Assembly (NCBI GenBank): GCA_937907485.1
Contig: CALESR010000148.1
Location: forward strand, 1-21,660
Direction: 5' to 3'
Length of the DNA: 21,660 bases
Origin: an uncultured Paracoccaceae bacterium
Lineage (GTDB): Bacteria > Pseudomonadota > Alphaproteobacteria > Rhodobacterales > Rhodobacteraceae
Shown: piece by piece, positions 1-8,374 of the stretch
Layout of the letters: every line of letters starts with the position of its first letter
How positions within the stretch are numbered: position 1 is the stretch's first letter
Translations under genes and position numbers: made by a program
The notes under the pieces: model-generated
Database searches by the model: none
The model's input: the letters and a program-made list of their open reading frames with translations, nothing else
Told to the model about the DNA's origin: nothing

Positions 1-2
1 AA

Positions 3-890
3 ATCAGCCTTTCCTTCGACAACGCCATCGTCAACGCCAACACGCTCAAGGACATGCGCCCGGAATGGCAGCGCCGCTTCCTGACCTGGGGCATCCTGAT
101 CGCGGTCTTTGGCATGCGGGTGCTGTTTCCCCTGCTGATCGTGGTGATCGCGGCGCAGATCGGCCCGTGGCAGGCGCTGCTGATGGCGGCCGGCCAGCCT
201 GATGACTATGCCCGCATCATGCATGAGTCGCATGTGCCGATTGCCGCCTTTGGCGGTGCCTTCCTGATGATGGTGGGGCTCAGCTTTTTCTTCGACCATG
301 GAAAGGATGTCCACTGGCTGCGCTGGATCGAGGCCCGTATCGCGCGCTCGGCCAGTATCCGCGGGATCGAGGTCGCCGTGGTGCTGGCACTGGTGCTGGG
401 GGTAGGGCGCCTTGTCGCGCCCGAGGCGCAACAGGTCTTTACCGTCGCGGCGATCTGGGGCCTCTTGACCTTTCTGCTGGTCGAGGTGCTGGGCGGCTTT
501 CTCGACAGCACGCAAGACAGCCTGCGCACGACGGCGCGCGGCGGGCTGGGGGCCTTCCTTTATCTCGAAGTGCTGGACGCCTCGTTCAGCTTTGACGGCG
601 TGATCGGCGCCTTTGCCCTGACGCACAACCTGTTCATCATCGCCATCGGGCTGGGGATCGGCGCGATGTATGTGCGCTCGATGACCATCATGCTGGTCGA
701 GCAGGGCACGCTGACGCAGTATCGCTTTCTTGAACACGGCGCCTTTTATGCCATCATCGCGCTGTCGGTCATCATGCTGGCGCAGGCCGTCGTGCCGATC
801 CCTGAGGTCATCACCGGCCTTCTGGGCGCCGGGCTGATCGGTGTGTCGCTGTGGTCGTCGATCCGCTGGAACCGTCGGAACCGCGGCTGA
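3..890 (+). CDS. DUF475 (TerC-like) integral membrane protein, 5'-truncated
   Basis: The reading frame is open from the first bases of the window, so the N-terminus is missing; the ATG at 54 is internal. Before that ATG the frame reads ISLSFDNAIVNANTLKD, and the S-F-D-N-A motif is typical of the DUF475/TerC-like membrane family. A second SFDGVIGAFALTHN motif lies near 589-630; acidic residues in these motifs are thought to bind metal in TerC relatives. Several hydrophobic segments of 18-22 residues are visible (around 90-160, 235-290, 370-410, 450-490, 630-690, 755-800, 815-850). The family is placed in the inner membrane and is loosely linked to metal or tellurite stress, but its substrate is not established. 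The gene ends at TGA 888-890 and looks monocistronic: a small hairpin and 74 bp separate it from the next gene. The family call is confident; the function is not. Confidence 0.85.
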   Translation: MSLSFDNAIVNANTLKDMRPEWQRRFLTWGILIAVFGMRVLFPLLIVVIAAQIGPWQALLMAAGQPDDYARIMHESHVPIAAFGGAFLMMVGLSFFFDHGKDVHWLRWIEARIARSASIRGIEVAVVLALVLGVGRLVAPEAQQVFTVAAIWGLLTFLLVEVLGGFLDSTQDSLRTTARGGLGAFLYLEVLDASFSFDGVIGAFALTHNLFIIAIGLGIGAMYVRSMTIMLVEQGTLTQYRFLEHGAFYAIIALSVIMLAQAVVPIPEVITGLLGAGLIGVSLWSSIRWNRRNRG

Positions 891-918
891 CCTTGCCCGG
901 ATTTTTCCCAAATTGAGG

Positions 919-936
919 GCAATGGCGCCCCATTGC
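919..936 (+). terminator. Hairpin downstream of the DUF475 gene
   Basis: A perfect 7-bp stem GCAATGG / CCATTGC with loop CGCC starts 28 bp after the stop codon. No T-tract follows, so it is at best a weak or factor-assisted terminator, or an mRNA 3'-end stabiliser. Confidence 0.4.
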
Positions 937-964
937 TGACATTGTCGCGGGTTAGGCAATTGTC

Positions 965-1792
965 ATGCGCCATTTCATGCTCCTCCCGCTGACCCTGACC
1001 GCCGCTTGCACGGCGACCCTCGCGCCCTTGCCGGCCGGGCGGTCGATCGACACCCCGGCGTTCGAAACCTATGTCACCGGCCACAACGGGTTTTCCCGCG
1101 TGCGGCTGGACCATTCCGGTGCGGGCGACGCAGCGGTCATCGCCCAGTTCGAGGACGCCGACCCCATCGACCCGACGGGCTATCGCAGCCTGATCGCGCT
1201 GGACGAGGCGCTTTACGGCGGGCGGGTGTCGATCGAGGTTCTGGCCGAGGTCGATACCGGCACCGGCGCCACCCAACGCCTGCTGCGCCTGACGACGGAT
1301 CAAAGCCCCTTTCTCAACGAATCCGGTGGCCAGTTGACCACCGTCAGCGGGCAATTCCACCTGCGCGGCGCGAATTTCGCCTGGGTGTCGATCGACGGCG
1401 GGCCGCTGCTGTCGGGCAGCGATGCGCAGGGGCTGGTGACCATGGTGCTCGATTTCGACACCGAAACCGTCAGCCTGAACCTGCGCACCGGGGTCAGCGA
1501 TGACTCGCAGGTCCGGGTGGAAATCACCGCCACCGACCTGCCGCTGAACATCCGCACCGGCGCTTACGGCGACGATATCGTCATTCAGGTCTGGGATCCG
1601 GAAAGCCCGGATATCCTGATGATCGACGGCAGCCTGCGCGGCAACGTCGGCGGCACCCCGGTCTATGGCGAGGGCGAGCACGACCTCTCCACCTCGGGCC
1701 TCTATATCGGTGACGGCGAGGATCCCGCCACCGGGCGCCATGTGCGTATCGAGGGGCTGTTCGTCGGACGTGACCCCAATGTCCAGCCGTAA
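965..1792 (+). CDS. Putative surface lipoprotein, TbpB-like (Slam/T11SS cargo candidate)
   Basis: 275 residues. A short hydrophobic N-terminus leads to LTAAC (Cys15), a slightly atypical lipobox, so lipid attachment is likely but not certain. The body is rich in alternating beta-strand patterns. The C-terminal ~70 residues contain repeated short glycine/aromatic strands (SLRGNVGGTPVYGEG, SGLYIG, EGLFVG) of the kind seen in transferrin-binding-protein-like beta-barrel domains. The next gene overlaps it by 14 bp and encodes a Slam-like barrel, and in known systems that pairing joins an exporter with its lipoprotein cargo. The cargo call therefore rests on weak sequence resemblance plus context. 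No iron-binding function can be claimed. The start ATG at 965 is the only one that keeps the signal sequence; its ribosome binding site is weak (TTAGG region 952-956). Otherwise it would be called a hypothetical lipoprotein. Confidence 0.6.
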   Translation: MRHFMLLPLTLTAACTATLAPLPAGRSIDTPAFETYVTGHNGFSRVRLDHSGAGDAAVIAQFEDADPIDPTGYRSLIALDEALYGGRVSIEVLAEVDTGTGATQRLLRLTTDQSPFLNESGGQLTTVSGQFHLRGANFAWVSIDGGPLLSGSDAQGLVTMVLDFDTETVSLNLRTGVSDDSQVRVEITATDLPLNIRTGAYGDDIVIQVWDPESPDILMIDGSLRGNVGGTPVYGEGEHDLSTSGLYIGDGEDPATGRHVRIEGLFVGRDPNVQP

Positions 1793-2840
1793 CCCCCTCG
1801 CGCGTCTGCTGGTGCTGCTGCTGGCCCTGCTGCTGGGCGTCGGCGTCGCCTCGGCCGATCCCATCGCCCGCGCCCGCATGGCGCCGCTCGCCGGGTCCGA
1901 GAGGCTGCGGCTCTTCGCCCTCGGTCAGGCGCTGCAGGCCCGCAGTGGCGGCCCGGCGGTGACGCAGGCGATGCGCCAGACGATGCAGGACGCCGGGTTC
2001 TATTACGACGGGCCCGGCATCGACGTGCTGCGCCGCAGCCTGCGCGCCACCCCGGTTCTGGCCTGGGACAGCAACATCAACGGCGGCTATCTGAACGACA
2101 GCCTTGACCTCAACGGCCTGATCTTTGCCATCGACCCCGCGCGGCAGGCGCTGGCCGGGGTGGTCGGCGGGGCCCGCGCCAGTGGCGAGTTGCGGCTGGG
2201 CTGGGGGCCGGGGCGCCATCTGGACCTGCGCTTTGGCGTCGAGGCCCTCTATTCGCCGCGCCATGACATTGGCCGCGCCGCGCTCAGCGTCTCGGCCTGC
2301 GCGCGCAACCATCTGACGGGCTGGGTCTTTGCCGATCTCTGCGCCAGTGCCGCCGCCAGCCACCGCGCGCTGGGCGACAGCCGCAGCCTCGTCGCCAGCG
2401 CCACGCTCTCGCGGCTGTTCGCCAGCGCGGGCGGCTATCACGAAGTGTCGCTGGGCGCCGAACACCGCCTGCTGGACGAGGGGCGGCAATCCGCACTGAC
2501 CCTCGGCTGGGCCGCCGTCTGGGACCGCGCGACCACCGACATTTCCCTCACCCTCGCCGCGCCCATCGCCGGGGCCAGCGTGCAGCGCCAGCGGCTGTCG
2601 GTCGATGTCGGGCTGATCTGGCGTGACCGCCCGGTGACGCTGGGCCTCTGGCATGCGCAGGCCGGCGGCGGGATGTTCCTTGGCATGGCGCGGCAGGATG
2701 CGACCAGCGGCCTCAGCCTTGGCTTTCGCCCCCGTCCGCAGATCACCGTCGAAGCCGTCTGGCAGCGGACCCGGTCCTCCATCGACTTCTTTGACGAGAC
2801 TCGGGCCGGGTTGAACATCCGCTTTGATCTGAGCCACTGA
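1779..2840 (+). CDS. Outer-membrane beta-barrel protein, Slam/DUF560-like
   Basis: 353 residues from ATG 1779, which is preferred to upstream in-frame starts because it begins a clear signal peptide (cleavage after A-S-A, residue 26). About 65 mature residues are followed by a barrel that starts near residue 90 with ATPVLAWDSNINGG, resembling the P..D-S-N-I-N motif that opens Slam (surface lipoprotein assembly modifier) barrels. Alternating hydrophobic/polar strands fill the rest. The end, RTRSSIDFFDETRAG...IRFDLSH, also resembles the Slam C-terminus. Neisserial Slams are near 490 residues with an N-terminal TPR domain; here that domain is missing or reduced to a short helical stretch. Slam proteins sit in the outer membrane and help move lipoproteins or soluble cargo to the cell surface. 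The start overlaps the lipoprotein gene by 14 bp, implying translational coupling. A generic outer-membrane protein is the alternative. Confidence 0.65.
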   Translation: MSSRNPLARLLVLLLALLLGVGVASADPIARARMAPLAGSERLRLFALGQALQARSGGPAVTQAMRQTMQDAGFYYDGPGIDVLRRSLRATPVLAWDSNINGGYLNDSLDLNGLIFAIDPARQALAGVVGGARASGELRLGWGPGRHLDLRFGVEALYSPRHDIGRAALSVSACARNHLTGWVFADLCASAAASHRALGDSRSLVASATLSRLFASAGGYHEVSLGAEHRLLDEGRQSALTLGWAAVWDRATTDISLTLAAPIAGASVQRQRLSVDVGLIWRDRPVTLGLWHAQAGGGMFLGMARQDATSGLSLGFRPRPQITVEAVWQRTRSSIDFFDETRAGLNIRFDLSH

Positions 2841-2857
2841 CGGCCACGCGCTGGCCG
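2841..2857 (+). repeat. Short inverted repeat after the barrel gene
   Basis: CGGCCA / TGGCCG with loop CGCGC begins at the first base after the TGA. It could act with the larger hairpin at 2869-2895 as a tandem mRNA 3'-end structure. Confidence 0.35.
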
Positions 2858-2868
2858 CGCCGTTCCGC

Positions 2869-2895
2869 AACCACCGCCCTTGGCGGGCGGTGGTT
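2869..2895 (+). terminator. Strong terminator-like hairpin between barrel gene and cysG
   Basis: A perfect 11-bp stem, AACCACCGCCC / GGGCGGTGGTT, with loop TTGGC. It lies 28 bp after the barrel gene stop and is followed by CCAATTTGG rather than a pure T-run. It separates the lipoprotein/barrel pair from the sulfur operon. Confidence 0.65.
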
Positions 2896-2912
2896 CCAAT
2901 TTGGCCTCTTGC

Positions 2913-2928
2913 GGAAGATTATTCTTCC
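2913..2928 (+). promoter_or_regulatory. Candidate upstream operator of the cys operon
   Basis: Imperfect palindrome GGAAGATTATTCTTCC (14 of 16 positions symmetric). Its right half, ATTCTTCCAYAT, recurs 71 bp downstream inside the candidate promoter. The regulator is unknown. Confidence 0.4.
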
Positions 2929-2975
2929 ACATCCGCGTCAAACCCCTCTTCATTCGCCTTGTTTGCCCGGGTATC

Positions 2976-3004
2976 TTGTTGGTATCGGAAAATTCTTCCA
3001 TATT
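2976..3004 (+). promoter_or_regulatory. Candidate cysG-operon promoter with embedded operator
   Basis: -35 TTGTTG (2976-2981), 17-bp spacer, -10 CATATT (2999-3004). The spacer contains the near-palindrome GGAAAATTCTTCC (2987-2999), which shares ATTCTTCCA with the site at 2913-2928. An inverted repeat between -35 and -10 is the usual place for a repressor site. The predicted transcript would start near 3011, giving a leader of about 20 nt before ATG 3030. Confidence 0.4.
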
Positions 3005-3029
3005 GGCGGCATCTGGACAGGGTGTCGCC

Positions 3030-4424
3030 ATGCAGCATTTTCCCATCTTCCTGAACCTTGCCGACCGCCGCGTTGTGCTGGCGGGCAATGGCGAGGTCGC
3101 GCTGGCCAAGCTGCGGCTGCTGGCGAAAACCACCGCCCGGATCGAGGTGTTCGCGCCGCAGGCCGAGGCCCCGCTGATCGCCGCCGCGCGCGACCTGGGC
3201 GCGGTCCTGCATCACCGCCAGCCCGAGGCCGCCGATCTGACCGGCGCCGCGCTGGCCTACGGCGCCTTTGCCGAGGGTGTCGCCGATGCCCGCCTCGCCT
3301 CGCTGGCGCTGGCGGCGGGCGTGCTGGTCAATGTGGTGGACAACCTCGAAGCCAGCGATTTCATCACCCCCGCCATCGTCGACCGCGACCCGGTGACCGT
3401 CGCCATCGGCACCGAGGGCGCCTCGCCCGTGCTGGCCCGCGCGATCAAGGCCGATCTGGAGGCGCGCCTGCCGCAGGGGCTGGGCCCGCTGGCCCGCGCC
3501 GGAAAACTGTTCCGCCCCCACGCCGAGGCCCTGTCGCATGGCCGCGCCCGGCGCGATTTCTGGGCGGATTACTATTTCACCACCGGCCCGCAGGTTCTGG
3601 CCGAGGCGGGCGAGGAACTGCTCGACCACGCCCTGCACGCCCTGCTGGACCAGCATCTGCAGGCCGCGCCGCAGGCGGGCCGCGTCGATCTGGTCGGCGC
3701 CGGGCCGGGCAATCCGGACCTGCTGACCCTGGCCGCCCGCCGCCTGCTGGACACCGCCGATGTGGTGATCCATGACCGTCTGGTGCCCGCCGCCATTCTG
3801 GAACTGGCGCGGCGCGAGGCGCTCTTCGTGCCGGTCGGCAAAGAGGGCTTCGGCCCTTCGACCCCGCAAGACGCCATCAACGCCGCGATGATCCGCCATG
3901 CCGCCGAAGGGCTGCGCGTGGTGCGGCTGAAGGGCGGCGATGCCAGCGTGTTCGCCCGGCTCGATGAGGAAACCGAGGCCCTGACGCAGGCCGGGATCGA
4001 CTGGGCCGTCACCCCCGGCATCACCGCCGCCAGCGCCGCCGCCGCTGCCGTCGGCGCCAGCCTGACCCGCCGTGGCCGCAACAGCGACCTGCGGCTGATG
4101 ACCGCGCAGGATGTCGACGGTCTGGCCGAGCAGGATTGGCGCAGCCTCGCCCGCCCCGGCGCCGTCGCGGCGATCTACATGGGCAAGCGCGCGGCGCGCT
4201 TTGTGCAGGGCCGCTTGCTGATGCATGGCGCCGATCCGGCCACCCCCATCAGCGTGGTGGAAAACGCCAGCCGCCCGGACCAGCGCATCCTGTCGTCGCG
4301 GCTGGACCGCCTGTCCGCCGATCTGAAAACGGCGCAACTGACCGGCCCGGCGATCACCCTTCTGGGCATCGCGCCCGCCCGGATCGCATCGGCGCTGCCC
4401 GCCCGGATCGAGGAACTGGCATGA
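3030..4424 (+). CDS. cysG: Siroheme synthase CysG (dehydrogenase/ferrochelatase + uroporphyrinogen-III methyltransferase)
   Basis: 464 residues, close to the 457 of E. coli CysG. The start ATG 3030 begins MQHFPIFLNLADRRVVLAGNG, the expected N-terminus; in-frame codons upstream lie in the promoter region. Residues ~1-205 form the precorrin-2 dehydrogenase/ferrochelatase part: Rossmann motif AGNGEVALAK (usually GGGxVAxxK), then NVVDN and SPVLAR. Residues ~217-455 are the SAM-dependent uroporphyrinogen-III C-methyltransferase: VGAGPGNPDLLTL, VIHDRLV, RLKGGDASVFARLDEE and TPGITAASAAAA. The protein makes siroheme, the prosthetic group of the sulfite reductase encoded two genes downstream. Two motifs deviate from the textbook form: GGNG-type loss in the nucleotide loop, and GGDASVFARLDEE in place of GGDPFIFGRGGEE. 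I believe such variants occur in this group, so activity is still expected. It overlaps the next gene by ATGA. Confidence 0.95.
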   Translation: MQHFPIFLNLADRRVVLAGNGEVALAKLRLLAKTTARIEVFAPQAEAPLIAAARDLGAVLHHRQPEAADLTGAALAYGAFAEGVADARLASLALAAGVLVNVVDNLEASDFITPAIVDRDPVTVAIGTEGASPVLARAIKADLEARLPQGLGPLARAGKLFRPHAEALSHGRARRDFWADYYFTTGPQVLAEAGEELLDHALHALLDQHLQAAPQAGRVDLVGAGPGNPDLLTLAARRLLDTADVVIHDRLVPAAILELARREALFVPVGKEGFGPSTPQDAINAAMIRHAAEGLRVVRLKGGDASVFARLDEETEALTQAGIDWAVTPGITAASAAAAAVGASLTRRGRNSDLRLMTAQDVDGLAEQDWRSLARPGAVAAIYMGKRAARFVQGRLLMHGADPATPISVVENASRPDQRILSSRLDRLSADLKTAQLTGPAITLLGIAPARIASALPARIEELA

Positions 4425-4717
4425 TGACACAAATCGTCCATATTGTCACCGCCAATGCCCTGCTATCGGGCGAGGTGGTCTATCTGACCGACGCCGACCA
4501 TTGGTCAGCCGACCTGCAACAGGCCCGCGCCTTTGCCGACAAACCACTGGCCGAGGCCGCCAGCACCAGTGCCGCGCGCCGGGTGGCCGAGGTCGTCGGC
4601 TGTTACGTCACCGACATGCGCCAGACCGCGCAGGGCCTGACCCCCACCCATTTCCGCGAGGATTTCCGCCGTCGCGGCCCCTCGAACCACGCCCATGGCA
4701 AGCAGGCTCAGGCCTGA
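4421..4717 (+). CDS. DUF2849 family small protein
   Basis: 98 residues. ATG 4421 overlaps the cysG stop (ATGA) and follows GAGGA (4410-4414) with 6-nt spacing; a second ATG at 4424 is possible. The protein reads MMTQIVHIVTANALLSGEVVYLTDADHWS and matches the DUF2849 type, which in alphaproteobacteria is typically found between siroheme synthase and sulfite reductase genes. It has no signal peptide or membrane segment and a single cysteine. The biochemical role is unknown. Position suggests an accessory part in sulfite reduction, for example a small partner or assembly factor of CysI; that is inference from context only. Confidence 0.85.
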   Translation: MMTQIVHIVTANALLSGEVVYLTDADHWSADLQQARAFADKPLAEAASTSAARRVAEVVGCYVTDMRQTAQGLTPTHFREDFRRRGPSNHAHGKQAQA

Positions 4718-4727
4718 GGATCCCCCG

Positions 4728-6342
<1,615 letters not shown>

Positions 6343-6371
<29 letters not shown>

Positions 6372-7065
6372 CCTGCGCGCGCTGGGCGCCCATTTCCGCG
6401 ACGAGGCCGAGGCCGTGCTGCGCTTTGCCCTCTCGGGCGCCGTGGGCAATATCGCGCTGGTCTCCAGCTTTGGCGCGGACTCCGCCGTGCTCTTGCACAT
6501 GGTCTCGCGCATCGCGCCCGCCACGCCGGTCTTGTTCATCGACACGCAGATGCTGTTCCCCGAAACGCTGGAGTATCAGCGCACGCTGGCCGACCATCTG
6601 GGCCTCAGCGACCTGCGGGTGGTGCGCGCCGCCGATCTGGCCCGCGCCGATCCCGGCGACAGCCTGCACCGCACCGACCCCGACGCCTGCTGCGACCTGC
6701 GCAAGACCGCGCCGCTGGAGATCGCGCTCGCCGGGTTCCACGGCTGGATCACCGGGCGCAAACGCGCGCAGGGCGGGCTGCGCGCCGCGATGGACGCCTT
6801 CGAGCACGACCCCGCCACCGGCCATCTCAAGATCAACCCCCTCGCCGCGTGGGACTCCGCCCGCCTGCGCGCCTATCTCGATGACCACGCGCTGCCCCGG
6901 CATCCGCTGGTGGCGCGCGGTTATCCCTCGATCGGCTGCGCGCCCTGCACCAGCCCGGTCGCCGCCGGGGAAAGCCCGCGCGCCGGACGCTGGCGCGGTC
7001 AGGGCAAGGACGAATGCGGCATCCATATCGTGGACGGCCGCGTGGTGCGCGGCTCGGCCGCCTGA
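6343..7065 (+). CDS. cysH: APS-type adenylylsulfate reductase (thioredoxin dependent)
   Basis: 240 residues. ATG 6343 is chosen because a strong AAGGAGG (6330-6336) lies 6 nt upstream; it overlaps cysI by 29 bp. An in-frame ATG at 6361 is a weaker alternative. The PP-loop-like nucleotide site reads SSFGADSAVLLHM (~residues 41-53). The iron-sulfur ligands of the APS-reducing subtype are all present: C116-C117 (DACCDLRK) and C199-X2-C202 (GCAPCT). The catalytic cysteine is C225 in ECGIH. PAPS reductases lack the CC/CxxC cluster, so the substrate is predicted to be adenosine 5'-phosphosulfate, and no cysC is required. The product is sulfite, used by the adjacent CysI. Confidence 0.95.
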
Positions 7066-7076
7066 AAGGACAGGAC

Positions 7077-7451
7077 ATGACCATCATCGTCACCGACACC
7101 GGCTTTGCCCCCGATACCCCCGCCGACTGGTTCGAGGTCGCGCTCGACGTCGATTTCGCCGCGCTGGCGGCGCAGATCGACGGCCTCGCCGCGATCCGCG
7201 TCACCGTGCCCGCCTTCAACGACGGGCGCGGCTTTACCCTTGCCGCGCGGCTGCGGCGGGCCGGGTTCACCGGGCGGCTGCGCGCCGCTGGGCCGCTGAT
7301 CGCCGACCAATACGCCATGGCCCGCCGCGCCGGCTTTGACGAGGTGGAAATCCCCGCCGCGCTGGCCGCCCGCCAGCCGCAGGACCAATGGCTGGCCCGC
7401 GCCGACTGGCAGGGCCACGATTACCGCGCGCGCCTGCGGAGGGCCGGATGA
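7077..7451 (+). CDS. DUF934 family protein of the sulfite-reduction operon
   Basis: 124 residues. ATG 7077 follows AAAGGA (7065-7070) with 6-nt spacing, 11 bp after the cysH stop. The sequence contains AFNDGRGFTLAARLRRAGFTGRLRAAGPLIADQYAMARRAGFDEVEI, the characteristic core of DUF934, often labelled as a putative oxidoreductase linked to sulfite reduction. It has no cysteines and no obvious nucleotide motif, so a direct redox role is not supported by the sequence. It occurs next to cysH/cysI in many alpha- and gammaproteobacteria. It overlaps fpr by ATGA. Function unknown beyond the guilt-by-association link. Confidence 0.88.
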   Translation: MTIIVTDTGFAPDTPADWFEVALDVDFAALAAQIDGLAAIRVTVPAFNDGRGFTLAARLRRAGFTGRLRAAGPLIADQYAMARRAGFDEVEIPAALAARQPQDQWLARADWQGHDYRARLRRAG

Positions 7452-8242
7452 ACCAGCCGCTGCGCGCCGATCTGCAAACCGTGACCGAGGTGCGGCACTG
7501 GACCGACCGGCTGTTTTCCTTTCGCATCACCCGCCCGGCCAGCCTGCGCTTTCGTTCGGGTGAATTCGTGATGATCGGCCTGCCGGATGACGCCGGCAAA
7601 CCGATCCTGCGCGCCTATTCCATCGCCTCGCCCGCATGGGATGACACGCTCGAATTCTATTCGATCAAGGTGCCCGACGGCCCGCTGACCTCGCGCCTGC
7701 AACACATCCGGCCCGGCGACCCGGTGATCCTGCGGCCCAAACCGGTGGGAACGCTGGTGCATGACGCCCTGCTGCCCGGTCCCCGGCTGTGGATGCTGGC
7801 CACCGGCACCGGCCTTGCCCCCTTTGCCAGCCTGCTGCGCGAGCCCGAGACATGGGAGCGCACCGAGAGTGTCATCCTGATGCACACCTGCCGCGAGGCG
7901 GGCGAACTGGCCTATGGCCGCGCCTTGGTCGAGGGGTTGGCGGCCGATCCGCTGATCGGTGATCTGGTGGCGGGCAAGCTGCATTATTACCCCACCACCA
8001 CGCGCGAACCCTCGCGATATATGGGCCGCATCACCGACACCCTGACCTCAGGGCAGGTCTTTGCCGATCTGCGCCTGCCCGGACCGCTGGACCCGGCGCG
8101 CGACCGGGCGATGGTCTGCGGCTCGCTGGCCTTCAACCATGACGTCACGGCGGTGCTGCAGCGATTCGGCCTGCGCGAGGGCGCCAACAGCGCCCCGCGC
8201 GAGTTCGTGGTGGAAAAGGCCTTTGTCGGCGAGGGTGTCTAG
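7448..8242 (+). CDS. fpr: Ferredoxin-NADP+ reductase
   Basis: 264 residues. ATG 7448 overlaps the DUF934 stop and follows GGAGGG (7438-7443). The FAD-binding motif RAYSIAS is near residue 55, the NADP-binding GTGLAPFASLLR near residue 120, and MVCGS near 220. The protein ends VVEKAFVGEGV, the C-terminal extension typical of the bacterial FNR type known from Rhodobacter capsulatus. It moves electrons between NADPH and ferredoxin or flavodoxin. As last gene of the cys operon it is the likely electron source for the ferredoxin-linked CysI, although FNRs also serve oxidative-stress and other pathways. No ferredoxin gene is in this window. Confidence 0.93.
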   Translation: MNQPLRADLQTVTEVRHWTDRLFSFRITRPASLRFRSGEFVMIGLPDDAGKPILRAYSIASPAWDDTLEFYSIKVPDGPLTSRLQHIRPGDPVILRPKPVGTLVHDALLPGPRLWMLATGTGLAPFASLLREPETWERTESVILMHTCREAGELAYGRALVEGLAADPLIGDLVAGKLHYYPTTTREPSRYMGRITDTLTSGQVFADLRLPGPLDPARDRAMVCGSLAFNHDVTAVLQRFGLREGANSAPREFVVEKAFVGEGV

Positions 8243-8260
8243 GTGGGGGTCACCCCCACC
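8242..8260 (+). terminator. G/C palindrome at the end of the cys operon
   Basis: GGTGGGGGT-C-ACCCCCACC is a perfect inverted repeat that begins in the fpr stop codon. As RNA it would fold with a few central bases in the loop. There is no T-run (TTGCCC follows), so termination is plausible but unproven. Confidence 0.5.
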
Positions 8261-8280
8261 TTGCCCGACCGCAAAACCAT

Positions 8281-8362
8281 GGGACAATCGTTGCGAAAGC
8301 CTTAATTTTTTCGCTAACCTATTGAAATATAAGGGCGCGGAAAATGTCCCCTGCGTGGGACA
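8281..8362 (-). repeat. 82-bp dispersed element, copy A
   Basis: Related, in opposite orientation, to 14960-15041. Both are 82 bp and share, in order on the plus strand here: GGGACA, TTGC, CCTTAA, GCTAACC, ATTG, AATATAA, AATGTCCC and GTGGGACA (about 60 of 83 aligned positions by eye). One end is the hairpin TGTCCC/GGGACA. On the minus strand the hairpin begins 12 bp after the stop of the 8375-9640 gene and is followed by TTTT, so it may also terminate that gene. Confidence 0.7.
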
Positions 8363-8374
8363 GTCACCAGTCCC

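Noticed and set aside
8304..8320. CtrA binding site in element A
   Set aside because: TTAATTTTTTCGCTAACC resembles TTAA-N7-TTAA, but the second half is GCTAACC at the wrong spacing, and copy B departs further.
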